This document shows, one piece after another, positions 32,397-40,969 of a DNA stretch of 46,184 bases (positions within the stretch are counted from its first letter, which is position 1; every line of letters begins with the position of its first letter). Under the pieces are notes generated by a model. The model was not told the DNA's origin. It worked only from the letters and a program-made list of their open reading frames with translations, and ran no database searches. A program made the position numbers and the translations under genes. Origin of the DNA: an uncultured Clostridium sp. (GTDB lineage: Bacteria > Bacillota_I > Bacilli_A > RF39 > UBA660). The stretch spans positions 1 through 46,184 of the forward strand of contig CAMKPE010000013.1 of assembly GCA_946414595.1 (NCBI GenBank). The letters are read 5' to 3'.

Positions 32397-33509
32397 ATGA
32401 TTAATCTATTAAAAGACAAAATAATATATATTTATATATTATTGTTTTTATTTATAAGTTATATAAGTATCTATAATACAAAGGACTATATTTCTAAATC
32501 TTTAAAAGATATTTATAACAAACAAGTAATATGGTATCTAATTGGAATATTATTTATCTTGTTAATTAAAAAGACTAATATTAAAAAGATTTATAAGTTC
32601 TCAATAGTTTTTTACATAATTACTAATATTATGTTAATAATGTTATTTAAGTTTGGAACATCTGTTAATAATACAAAAGCATGGTTCAACTTAGGATTTA
32701 TTAATATACAACCAAGTGAAATCATGAAAGTATCGTTAATACTTATTAATTCAGCTATCATAGATAAATATTTTAATAATAAGACAAGTATTAAAAGAAG
32801 AAAAGAATTCAAATTAATAATTAACTTATTAATAGTACTTATTATTCCTAGTATATTAACATTCTTAGAACCAGATACAGGAGCAGTTATCTGTTACTTT
32901 GTAATTACTTTTTCAATGCTTTTTATAAGTGGTATTAATAAGAAATGGTTTATCTATCTAATACTTATTCTAACTATCTTTCTATCTCTTCTTTTCTATA
33001 TTTACTATAATCAACAAGAATTGTTTATAAATATATTTGGAAGTAATTTTTTCTACAGAATGGAAAGAATTCTTAGTTGGAAAGATAAAACAGGGATACA
33101 ACTTAATAACTCATTAATATCAATTGGTTCTTCAGGATTATTTGGTCATAGTAGTGTTCCCCTATATTATCCTGAATCATCGACAGATTTTATCTTCACA
33201 TCATTTTCTTCTTCATATGGATTAATCATCACAGTTATATTTTTAATTACTCTATTATCTTTTGATATTTATTTGCTTAATAAAATTAAAAGTTATAAAA
33301 AGCTTAAATATAGATATACAGTATTTGGTTTAATTGCTCTTATCATATATGGCCAAATACAAAATATAGGCATGGCCTTAGGAATACTTCCAATTGTAGG
33401 TATTACTCTTCCCTTTATCAGTTATGGAGGATCAAGTATAATTACTTATTTAATACTTATAGGCATATTTATAAACATTGATAATTCAAATAAAAAAGCG
33501 TCTTTATGA
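32397..33509 (+). CDS. FtsW/RodA/SpoVE-family SEDS protein
   Basis: 370 residues with about ten membrane helices. SEDS hallmarks are AWFNLGFINIQPSEIMKVSLIL, FLEPDTGAVICYF (Asp in the core, matching RodA's essential Asp region), RILSWKDKTGIQLNNSLISIGSSGLFG and the C-terminal ITLPFISYGGSSI. SEDS enzymes polymerise lipid II glycan strands outside the membrane. The usual RWI/RW-type Arg of GARRWI is replaced by KAW here. SpoVE is the SEDS of spore-cortex synthesis; proximity to coat genes favours this role, but RodA or FtsW cannot be excluded. Ribosome site GGTGAT, ATG start, own terminator, shared with the serpin gene. Confidence 0.88.
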   Translation: MINLLKDKIIYIYILLFLFISYISIYNTKDYISKSLKDIYNKQVIWYLIGILFILLIKKTNIKKIYKFSIVFYIITNIMLIMLFKFGTSVNNTKAWFNLGFINIQPSEIMKVSLILINSAIIDKYFNNKTSIKRRKEFKLIINLLIVLIIPSILTFLEPDTGAVICYFVITFSMLFISGINKKWFIYLILILTIFLSLLFYIYYNQQELFINIFGSNFFYRMERILSWKDKTGIQLNNSLISIGSSGLFGHSSVPLYYPESSTDFIFTSFSSSYGLIITVIFLITLLSFDIYLLNKIKSYKKLKYRYTVFGLIALIIYGQIQNIGMALGILPIVGITLPFISYGGSSIITYLILIGIFINIDNSNKKASL

Positions 33510-33518
33510 CGCTTTTAT
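33492..33518 (+). terminator. Bidirectional terminator between the SEDS and serpin genes
   Basis: AAAAGCGTC, loop TTTAT, GACGCTTTT; T/A runs on both sides allow termination in both directions. The serpin stop codon is in the right arm. Confidence 0.88.
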
Positions 33519-35152
33519 TCAAGTATTCCTTGACTGTTTGGTTCTTTATAATCTGCTCCTTCGTAAACTGCTCCAACAAACCAAACTTCTTTAGTATTCT
33601 TATCTCTTATTATATACATAAATGGTTTATCAAATGTTAAATCAATCTTTTCAACAGGCACTTCAAATAAGTAATCAAAATCACATGCTGCATTTCCTAA
33701 TCCTCCCATTTGAGTTGCTGCTGCTGCTTTAATTCCTTCGTTTGAGAATTCGATGTTTGCCTTATGAGCGGCATCACCAATATACTCTTTTGATGATGAA
33801 ATCTTAGATAAATCAGCTTTATTTTTATCAAATACATCAACAATTCCCATAGATTTTAAATCTTCTTCTAAATCAAGTTCATAATCATAATTGAATAAAG
33901 GAATAGTTCCATATACTTCAGTAATTACTCCATCTTTAAATGAATCAAGTTTAATAGATTTAATACCTTCAAGTAATGTACTTAATTTCTTAGAATTTGT
34001 ATTCTTTACATATTCATCTAATGAAACATTCTTTGGCATAATTGCAATATACTCAAGAGTTGTTTCTCCATATGTTTTAAGATCTTTTGCAAATACTTTT
34101 TCATCTTCTGTATCTAAGAATCTAAAGTCAGTAGAACTATTAACTATTCCATAGTTTGTTTTAAGATCTTTTAAGAATTGTGTTTGAATTTCTTCAACTG
34201 ATTGAGTATAACCACAAACATCTTCTTTTAAGAATTTTTCATATTCTTCAGCAATTTTTTTCTTAATATTTTCTTCACCAAGATCTTTTATAATATCGTA
34301 TCTATTTGCAACAGCAGTAAAACTTACTGCTTTTGTGTTGTTCTTACCATTAAATGTTAATCTTACATAACCAGTATTAACTAATCCTGATATACCATTG
34401 AAGTAGTTTTCATGTAGGAACTCTTGACTATAACCCATTATAGGATGAATTATTTTAACCCATTCCATATCAATTGCTAATGCATTTATTAAAATGAAAT
34501 CTTTATCATTAACATTATCATCAGTAAATAAATCTTTTATTAATCCAAAAGTTTTATCACTAACCCATTTATTTAAGTTAGCAGCAGTACTAAATGAATC
34601 ATATCCAATTTCTGCTCCATATCTATCTTTTAATGTATCTACATAAGTTTTTAAAACTTGATTTTTAAAATCATCTTTTATAAATAATACATTTGCAAAA
34701 GACATATTTGTATTATTCTCATATTTCTTTGCCTTATAATCTCCAAGAACTGCTTCAATTTGTCCATGAGAATCACCATCAGTACCTTCATTTAACATTA
34801 ATAAAGCATACTTAATTGAAAGTGGTGAATAAACAATATTCTTATCTTTTATTTCTTTCTTTAAGAAATAAATATCAAAATCTTGTAACTCATTACCTTG
34901 TAAAGTATATTCTGACTTATACTCTTTGTTTTTAGTTTCTTTTTTATCTTCTTTCTTATCTCCACCTTTAAAGATTAAGAAATAACATAATAATACAATT
35001 ACTGCTATTACTACTAACCCTATTAGGCCATAAATTAACCATTTATTCCCCTTTTTTCCTGTGTTGACTGCTGGTACAGTTTCTTCTTGTACTACGTTTT
35101 CCTGTACTGCATTTTCTTGTACTTTTTCTTCTTGTACGTTGTTTTCTTCCAT
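33515..35152 (-). CDS. Membrane-anchored serpin (serine protease inhibitor family)
   Basis: 545 residues. A VQEx-repeat head (VQEEKVQENAVQENVVQEE), one membrane helix (39-61) and a charged linker precede a serpin domain (about 90-530). Signature points are IVYSPLSIKYALLMLNEG (helix hA/s6B region), NAL/WVKxxxP-type shutter residues, and the reactive-centre hinge NEGIKAAAAT (471-480). The PROSITE-like end signature is LTFDKPFMYII followed by FVGAVY. The hinge has Ala at P12-P9 and so could insert into beta-sheet A, as in inhibitory serpins, though P14-P13 are Ile-Lys instead of the usual Thr/Ser-Glu. The predicted P1 region is Gly-Asn-Ala. N-terminal anchoring places it on the outside of the cell, where gut proteases may be the targets (inference). 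Ribosome site AAGGAAG. Confidence 0.93.
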   Translation of the reverse strand: MEENNVQEEKVQENAVQENVVQEETVPAVNTGKKGNKWLIYGLIGLVVIAVIVLLCYFLIFKGGDKKEDKKETKNKEYKSEYTLQGNELQDFDIYFLKKEIKDKNIVYSPLSIKYALLMLNEGTDGDSHGQIEAVLGDYKAKKYENNTNMSFANVLFIKDDFKNQVLKTYVDTLKDRYGAEIGYDSFSTAANLNKWVSDKTFGLIKDLFTDDNVNDKDFILINALAIDMEWVKIIHPIMGYSQEFLHENYFNGISGLVNTGYVRLTFNGKNNTKAVSFTAVANRYDIIKDLGEENIKKKIAEEYEKFLKEDVCGYTQSVEEIQTQFLKDLKTNYGIVNSSTDFRFLDTEDEKVFAKDLKTYGETTLEYIAIMPKNVSLDEYVKNTNSKKLSTLLEGIKSIKLDSFKDGVITEVYGTIPLFNYDYELDLEEDLKSMGIVDVFDKNKADLSKISSSKEYIGDAAHKANIEFSNEGIKAAAATQMGGLGNAACDFDYLFEVPVEKIDLTFDKPFMYIIRDKNTKEVWFVGAVYEGADYKEPNSQGILE

Positions 35153-35174
35153 AATATCTTCCTTTCCTTTCTAT

Positions 35175-35202
35175 TTAAAAAAAGGCTATGTTACTAGCCT
35201 TG
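35175..35202 (-). terminator. Terminator of the 35206-37242 repeat-protein gene
   Basis: Minus-strand AAGGCTA, loop GTAACA, TAGCCTT then T6, four bases after the stop. Confidence 0.9.
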
Positions 35203-35205
35203 TTT

Positions 35206-37242
35206 TTACAAATACTCCTTTACAGTGTCTATTAGTTTTCTTGAGCATCCCATAAACTTAATAGCATTGTTCATATTATCAAGTACTAGATAATCTGCTT
35301 TATCTGGTGGAATATTATCAACTTTAGATGCAACTATAACAGCATCATCTTTGAATATTCTACATAATTGTTCTAATACATTATCTGTCAATTGATATTC
35401 TTCAAAGAATACATCCATTAAAATATCATCGTCATCATCTTTAACAGAATATAATGTAACTTTATAAGTATCTTCATCAACAGGGCAAAACTTAATTACT
35501 GTATGTCTTCCATACTTTTCATATTGATGACTTGTTACATATGTATTTCTAATCATTTCCAACAATTCTATAACTGGCTTACTTTCAAGCATCTCTTCTT
35601 TTTCTAAAGATGGGAATACAATTTCCTCATGAACAATATTCTTATGAGTAGTAAGATAAGTTATAATCTTTTCTTCCAAGAATGTTAATTCTTGTAATAC
35701 TGTTGGATGATTTACAGCAAAATCAATTTCTTTACAAGATGATATAGCATTTAATAAGTTATTTATTCTATCTATATCTTGAGCTTTAATTGGAGAGTCA
35801 TCAATTATCTCTCTTAATCTTTGCTCTTCTTGCATTCTTCTTTCTCTATTGAATAAGTCTTTAGCATTTTCTTCTGCCATACGTCTTAATTCTTCGTTTT
35901 CTTTTTCAAGTTCAATTATTCTTTGAGCTTGTTCCATAGAAGCATCGATTATCTCTTTATGTTCTTTTTCTTTCATGATTATTTGTTTTGCAAATTCTTC
36001 AGCATCTTTCTTTATTTGATCACGTTCTTGCATTACATCAAATAACATTCTTGCTTGATCTTCTGCTCCACTATATAATCCATCAAAATCGTCAACCTTG
36101 AAGTGATAATCATCTTCATCATCTTCATCAGGTTCATTTATGATTGTTGCAAAAGCCATTTTCTTAGCTTGTATATCTTTCATTGAATTAATGAAACTCA
36201 TCTCATGTTTTCCAACTGAAGGTTGCATTCTATTTTTAAGTTCAGTACTTCTTAATGATTCACCTAAAGAATGAGAATCAAGGAAATCAAGACATATTAT
36301 TTCATGTTGTGCATCTAAAATTGATGAATAGTATTCTTGTTTCTTAATGAAGTGTTCATCATAACTTTCATCAAAGAAGTTAGCTCCATTTTCAACAGCT
36401 GCAATTGCTTCTTGTACAATAGGATCATTGTTATGTAAAAACATATCATGATTCTTTTCAAACTCTGCTAATACTAATGCATCAGTATAAATAGATTCTT
36501 CTCCTAAAGCTATGCTATTGTAACTATCACATATATCTTCTACTGCTTTTTGATCTTTATATGTATTCTTAATTTCTTCCCATAAGTTTTCTTTAGCACT
36601 ACCTTCAAACATATAAGCATATCTTGCTATATTAAGAATTAATAATTGACGAGCTGAAACATCATCTTCATCATTAATACTCTTTTCTATGTCAAGTGCT
36701 AAAGTACTATTTGATTTAAAGTAATTATTCTTATATTGAGCATAATCATAGATAAAGTTATATTTTAAGTAATTATCATATAACATGTTATTATTTTCAT
36801 CTACTATTACTTTCTTATTACCCATGTAATCAGAATCTATTAAATTATTTAATGCTTCAATGAATCCATCTGAAACATCCATAACTTCTTTTGAACAATT
36901 TCTTATAATAAGGCTATCTTTAGAATCTACTCTTTCAACAATATAAGTACCAGTTTCATCATTACCCATGATTCTTCTTGATTTGATACCTACATTTTTA
37001 GATAAGAATCTTTCTACGATTTTTGGTAATACAACTTTATTAAAAGTATCATCATTTTCAAAATCATAAGTAGCTTTCTTTTCTTCATCACCAATAAGCC
37101 CAACTAGAGTAACATACACTTTTCCATCTAAAAGGTAATTAATGTTGAACTTTATTTTTCCACCATATATTAAACTACTATGATATAAATCATATTCTTT
37201 TAATAAATTTTCAGCTAGTCCTAGCGTCACTTTATCTGTCAT
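35206..37242 (-). CDS. Large cytoplasmic protein with two copies of a shared unknown domain and QA-type repeats
   Basis: 678 residues, acidic, no membrane segment. N-terminal (about 25-130) and C-terminal (about 580-678) regions are similar: each has KF...DxxYxVTL, a VL/LP..+.F segment, and a terminal [IR]xCS[RK][KE]xxD motif (IIRNCSKEVMDV and FMGCSRKLIDTV). The middle (about 400-500) carries four QA-type helical repeats of about 21 residues (GAEDQARMLFD, AEEFAKQII, SMEQAQRIIE, AEENAKDLF). The same repeat and the same terminal domain appear in the protein at 42801-46184. The ATG at 37240-37242 is preceded by AAGGTGGTG; the frame extends four codons. Not recognised; function unknown. Confidence 0.82.
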   Translation of the reverse strand: MTDKVTLGLAENLLKEYDLYHSSLIYGGKIKFNINYLLDGKVYVTLVGLIGDEEKKATYDFENDDTFNKVVLPKIVERFLSKNVGIKSRRIMGNDETGTYIVERVDSKDSLIIRNCSKEVMDVSDGFIEALNNLIDSDYMGNKKVIVDENNNMLYDNYLKYNFIYDYAQYKNNYFKSNSTLALDIEKSINDEDDVSARQLLILNIARYAYMFEGSAKENLWEEIKNTYKDQKAVEDICDSYNSIALGEESIYTDALVLAEFEKNHDMFLHNNDPIVQEAIAAVENGANFFDESYDEHFIKKQEYYSSILDAQHEIICLDFLDSHSLGESLRSTELKNRMQPSVGKHEMSFINSMKDIQAKKMAFATIINEPDEDDEDDYHFKVDDFDGLYSGAEDQARMLFDVMQERDQIKKDAEEFAKQIIMKEKEHKEIIDASMEQAQRIIELEKENEELRRMAEENAKDLFNRERRMQEEQRLREIIDDSPIKAQDIDRINNLLNAISSCKEIDFAVNHPTVLQELTFLEEKIITYLTTHKNIVHEEIVFPSLEKEEMLESKPVIELLEMIRNTYVTSHQYEKYGRHTVIKFCPVDEDTYKVTLYSVKDDDDDILMDVFFEEYQLTDNVLEQLCRIFKDDAVIVASKVDNIPPDKADYLVLDNMNNAIKFMGCSRKLIDTVKEYL

Positions 37243-37313
37243 AACCGACACCACCTTATTATTCTATCATATCTATTGTATCACAATTATTCAAAATTAT
37301 ATACCTATAAATA

Positions 37314-37347
37314 TAAAAAACTATAAGATTTTTTCTTATAGTTTTTA
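37314..37347 (-). terminator. Terminator of the glycosyltransferase gene
   Basis: Minus-strand AAAAACTATAAG, loop AAAAAAT, CTTATAGTTTTT with T run, immediately after the stop. Confidence 0.92.
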
Positions 37348-37349
37348 CT

Positions 37350-38357
37350 CTACATTTTCATTACTTCGTCGTATACTTCGTGTAGTTGTTTTCCAACTGT
37401 TTTTATATCACGTTCTATTGCAACTTCATATGCTTTATCAACAACTGATGGTAGTTTTCCAGCAAAGAAATCTTTAATCTTTTTCTCAAATTCATCAACA
37501 TCTTTTGCCTTGTAAACATTAACTCCATCTTCTAACCAACCTTCAAAGATTGGTATATCACGAATTATAGCATTTTGTTTAGTTGCACATGCTTCAATTA
37601 TTGGTATTCCTTCTGTTTCTTCAAGAGTTGGGAATAAGTATAGATTTGCTCCACTCATAGCAGCCTTAATCTTTTCTTGTTCAACATATCCTGCCCAAGT
37701 AAGGTTTGGAAGTTTTGTACTAACTGCTTTTCTAACATCTTTTGTAGCAGCCTTTGGATTACTATATCCAAACCAGATAAACTTGTATTCTGGAAGACGT
37801 CTTGCAAGTTCAACGAAATCTACTATTCCTTTTCTTCTTATGTATAAACCGATACCAATAATAACTTTATCGTCCTTAGTATATCCATATTCTTTTCTAA
37901 ATTCTTCTCCTGCTTTCTTATTCTTTTGGAAAAGAGTCATATCAATTCCATTAGAAATAGCAACAATTTTCTTCTTTTCAAGTCCTTTATAACCTTCAAG
38001 TAATCTCTTTGAATATGGTGTTGGAGTTACAATAATATCTCCTTGTGAATAGCATTTAACAAGCCACCATTTAACAAATCTTGCAGTAGATTTTGAAAAA
38101 ATAAATCCGTTTTTATAATCTTCTTGTGTAGAATGGGCATGGTATACAACCTTCTTACCTTTTTTATGAGCTTTCTTAGCCATTCTATAAGACTTCCAAA
38201 ACCAAGTATTAATATGAATAATATCATAATCATCTTTAGGATCAGTAGTCCATTCAATACCTTCGTTAGTTAAAGCAGTTTTTTGGTGTTCAATAGCTTT
38301 TCCTAAACCACTTTTTCTAACCTTCTTTTCCATTTCTGTATAAAGTAATACTTTCAT
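37350..38357 (-). CDS. GT4-family glycosyltransferase, glycolipid type
   Basis: 335 residues with GT-B fold. The N-terminal acceptor domain contains KSGLGKAIEHQKTAL and YHAHSTQEDYKNGFIFS. The C-terminal nucleotide-sugar domain has SNGIDMTLF, GLYIRRKGIVDFVELARRLP and the E-x7-E signature region EETEGIPIIEACA. It is close to a subgroup I associate with glycolipid or lipoteichoic-acid anchor synthesis in Bacilli (LafB-like), where sugar is added to a glycosyl-diacylglycerol. The usual partner synthase (LafA-like) is not adjacent. It uses GGAGG as ribosome site. The extended -10 TGATATAAT at 38375-38383 lies within the preceding terminator region and may drive this gene. Confidence 0.82.
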   Translation of the reverse strand: MKVLLYTEMEKKVRKSGLGKAIEHQKTALTNEGIEWTTDPKDDYDIIHINTWFWKSYRMAKKAHKKGKKVVYHAHSTQEDYKNGFIFSKSTARFVKWWLVKCYSQGDIIVTPTPYSKRLLEGYKGLEKKKIVAISNGIDMTLFQKNKKAGEEFRKEYGYTKDDKVIIGIGLYIRRKGIVDFVELARRLPEYKFIWFGYSNPKAATKDVRKAVSTKLPNLTWAGYVEQEKIKAAMSGANLYLFPTLEETEGIPIIEACATKQNAIIRDIPIFEGWLEDGVNVYKAKDVDEFEKKIKDFFAGKLPSVVDKAYEVAIERDIKTVGKQLHEVYDEVMKM

Positions 38358-38383
38358 AAGTACCTCCTAAAATAATTATATCA

Positions 38384-38412
38384 TAAAAAACTAAGAGGTT
38401 ATCTTAGTTTTT
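38384..38412 (-). terminator. Terminator of the 38404-39726 gene
   Basis: Minus-strand AACTAAGA, loop TAACC, TCTTAGTT with T6; overlaps the stop codon. Confidence 0.88.
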
Positions 38413-39726
38413 ACATTTGTTCTTATATTTATAATCAGGATACTTTTCATCAATTGTTCCTTCTATTTTATCAATACCATTAGTATATATTTCATATACA
38501 GCTTTTAAGTACTTCATATTATCTTGGCATTCCTTAAGAGAATAAGTTATTTTAGTAATAGTATAATCATATAATGATATACCATAATATCCAACATCGT
38601 TCAAAAGTCCAGGAGTATCAAAATCTTCCTTACGTAAATCTAATGTATAATCTTCTTTTATTTTACTTACAAAATATACTTGAATGTAATTAGTATCTTG
38701 AGGATCATAATACATTTTAAAATATTCATTTTCATGAAGGAGATTCTTCTCATTTTCTATAGCTTTAATATCTCCTTTATTGCTAGTCTTACTAGAATCT
38801 GTTTTGATATTAACTATATACCTATTAATCCATATATCAATTGAATATATTTCCTTAATATTATATTTTTTTAAATCATTATAACTAATACTTAAAACAC
38901 AATCACCTGTTGCTTCATCTTTTGCAATATTAGATTTTGTATATAAATCAGATAAGGCAGTTAAATAGAATCCATTAACTCTATATTTAGGATTAGAATT
39001 ATTGCAGTTATATTCCTTACCATCTTTCTGTTCTACTGAGAATCTTACTTTTGCATAAGTTCCATCAAAAGTAATATCCTTTTGTTTTACTTTCTGTTTT
39101 TCATTTTCAAATACATATTTTTCTTCTATTTTTACTTTACTTAGATTATTAACATACTTTTTCTTTTCTATTTTTTTAGAAATACTTGGTCCAAATAAAT
39201 GGAAACCAATTAAAATGATTGCCAATACCTTAAGTATCTTATTAAGTTTATCTTTAGTAAATAAGTTAATAACTGAAAATAAGAATATAATATATGAAAT
39301 TATTACATATACTAAACAAGCAATTGTAACAAAAGAATATTTAAATTTATCGCCTGAAAGTGCACCAAAAAGAACCCATACTCCAGCAAAATTTGCAACT
39401 GGTCCAGCAATAAATAATACATTTAATAAAGAAAAAATTACAGATTTAATGTTTCTTTTTCTTTGTTGCTCAGCTATTTCTTTTTCAATTTCAGTCATCG
39501 TATCTTCTTTATTTGTTTCAACTTGTACCTGTTTACTAACTGATATTTGAGTACTTTCATTATTCATTACATTATCGTTAGAATATTGAGGAGTACTATT
39601 TACTTGCGAAGCAGCATTATCAATTTCACTATTTGAATTATCATATCCGCATCTTAAACAATAACCAGTTGTAGTAAGTTTTGCTCCACATTTTAAACAC
39701 TCTCTTGTTTGATTATCTTCATTCAT
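38404..39726 (-). CDS. Zinc-ribbon membrane protein with extracytoplasmic domain
   Basis: 440 residues. The N-terminal zinc ribbon is CLKCGAKLTTTGYCLRCG, in the cytoplasm, followed by an Asn/Ser/Thr/Gln-rich linker and a charged helix. Then come three membrane helices (about 98-125, 130-156, 165-185, starting IKSVIFSLLNVLFIAG and VTIACLVYVIISYIIFLF), and a C-terminal domain of about 240 residues, presumably outside. The C-terminal domain has two similar halves with Cys, but I do not recognise it. The ATG at 39724-39726 follows GTGGGTG; the frame extends 14 codons upstream. The architecture, zinc ribbon plus membrane part plus outer domain, is common in Firmicutes and of unproven function. Confidence 0.72.
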   Translation of the reverse strand: MNEDNQTRECLKCGAKLTTTGYCLRCGYDNSNSEIDNAASQVNSTPQYSNDNVMNNESTQISVSKQVQVETNKEDTMTEIEKEIAEQQRKRNIKSVIFSLLNVLFIAGPVANFAGVWVLFGALSGDKFKYSFVTIACLVYVIISYIIFLFSVINLFTKDKLNKILKVLAIILIGFHLFGPSISKKIEKKKYVNNLSKVKIEEKYVFENEKQKVKQKDITFDGTYAKVRFSVEQKDGKEYNCNNSNPKYRVNGFYLTALSDLYTKSNIAKDEATGDCVLSISYNDLKKYNIKEIYSIDIWINRYIVNIKTDSSKTSNKGDIKAIENEKNLLHENEYFKMYYDPQDTNYIQVYFVSKIKEDYTLDLRKEDFDTPGLLNDVGYYGISLYDYTITKITYSLKECQDNMKYLKAVYEIYTNGIDKIEGTIDEKYPDYKYKNKCKN

Positions 39727-39787
39727 AATAACACCCACATCTACTATTAACTTAATTGTATCATACAAAAGTGATAATCTTTAATTT

Positions 39788-40564
39788 TTAAACAATATTT
39801 CCTCTTATTGTGTCAATAGCTTTCTTCTCAATCCTTGATATTTGAGCTTGTGATATACCTAACTCTTCTGCAAGTTCAAGTTGCGTCTTACCAATTACAA
39901 ATCTTTGATCAAGCACATATCTATTTCTTTCTTCAAGGTCATTAATTGCTTCACTAATAGCAATCTTAGTATCTAAATTAATACCATTTGTTTTCTTATC
40001 TTCTATTTGATCACATAAATAGATTGTATCTCCTCCATCATTATAAATAGGTTCAAATAAACTAACTGGAGCACGTCTTGAATCAAGAGAATCCACAATT
40101 AGGAATTCATCTACATCAAGATATTTTGCAATCTCACTTATTGTAGGAGTTCTTCCTAGTGTTATAGATAATTCATCTTTTGCTTTCAAACTTCTATAAG
40201 ATAAATCTTTTAATGATCTACTTACTCTAATACTAGAGTTATCTCTAACATATCTTCTTATTTCTCCTAAAATCATAGGAACACAATATGTGGAAAACTT
40301 AACTCCATAAGATGGATCAAAATTATCAACAGCTTTTAATAATCCTACACACCCTATTTGAAATAAATCATCTTTATTTTCTTCACTATTAGAAAATATT
40401 TTTAAAATAGATAATACTAGTTTTAAGTTACCTTCTACTATTTTTTCTCTTGCAGTTATATCTCCTTTCTTATATAAATCAAATAAATTCTTTGTTTCTT
40501 CACTTGTTAATACTTTGATATTTGATGTATTCACGCCTGTTATTTCAACTTTATGACGTGACAA
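39788..40564 (-). CDS. sigG: RNA polymerase sporulation sigma factor SigG
   Basis: 258 residues. The opening MSRHKVEITGVNT equals the Bacillus SigG opening MSRNKVEICGVDT, and later segments agree: DLFQIGCVGLLKAVDNFD (region 2.1-2.2), VKFSTYCVPMILGEIRRYVR (2.3-2.4), VSLFEPIYNDGGDTIYL, and region 4.2 LAEELGISQAQISRIEKKA. It directs late forespore gene expression. The start is TTG, which the alignment confirms, with AAAGGAG eight bases ahead. Bacillus sigG follows sigE and spoIIGA; those are not here, so the gene has moved or the cluster has been broken. The neighbours are a zinc-ribbon protein upstream and the zinc-ribbon membrane protein downstream. Confidence 0.95.
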   Translation of the reverse strand: MSRHKVEITGVNTSNIKVLTSEETKNLFDLYKKGDITAREKIVEGNLKLVLSILKIFSNSEENKDDLFQIGCVGLLKAVDNFDPSYGVKFSTYCVPMILGEIRRYVRDNSSIRVSRSLKDLSYRSLKAKDELSITLGRTPTISEIAKYLDVDEFLIVDSLDSRRAPVSLFEPIYNDGGDTIYLCDQIEDKKTNGINLDTKIAISEAINDLEERNRYVLDQRFVIGKTQLELAEELGISQAQISRIEKKAIDTIRGNIV

Positions 40565-40615
40565 AAAAATTCTCCTTTCTATATCATTGTGATAAGAAAG
40601 AAGAATTCTTATTCA

Positions 40616-40960
40616 TTATTTAAATACTGTAAAGAATGCTACTACTATAAGTATTAATAATATTATTAAAAGTATTATTAATATTAGTTTTAGATCCGTA
40701 TTATATGATGGCTTCTTACCAGAATTTGTTCCAGGTTGAACATCATAATTTGGATCATAACCACCATAATAGTCATTCTGATTGTAACCATAGCTATTAT
40801 AACTATTATAATCATTTACATAATTGTCATAATTAGATTGTGATTTGGAATAGTCATATGGTAGTCCACCGCTGTTATCAGCAACCAAAGAATTACCACA
40901 TCTTTGACATATATCCATCCAATCTTCGTTTGTTTCACCGCAAACTGGACAAACTCTCAT
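40616..40960 (-). CDS. Small zinc-ribbon protein with C-terminal membrane anchor
   Basis: 114 residues. A zinc ribbon (CPVCGETNEDWMDICQRCG, 4-22) is followed by a Tyr/Asn/Gly-rich flexible linker (YNSYGYNQNDYYGGYDP) and a single C-terminal membrane helix (about 91-111). The domain order, ribbon in cytoplasm and tail anchor, recalls YvoA-neighbour or zinc-ribbon-domain proteins of Bacillota. Upstream of sigG by 51 bases; ribosome site AGGAGGC. No function is assigned. A hairpin downstream lacks a T run, so read-through into sigG is possible. Confidence 0.78.
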   Translation of the reverse strand: MRVCPVCGETNEDWMDICQRCGNSLVADNSGGLPYDYSKSQSNYDNYVNDYNSYNSYGYNQNDYYGGYDPNYDVQPGTNSGKKPSYNTDLKLILIILLIILLILIVVAFFTVFK

Positions 40961-40969
40961 AATTGCCTC

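Noticed and set aside
40585-40612. Hairpin between the small zinc-ribbon gene and sigG as a terminator
   Set aside because: The stem AATAAGAA/TTCTTATC has no T run after it, so I do not call a terminator.
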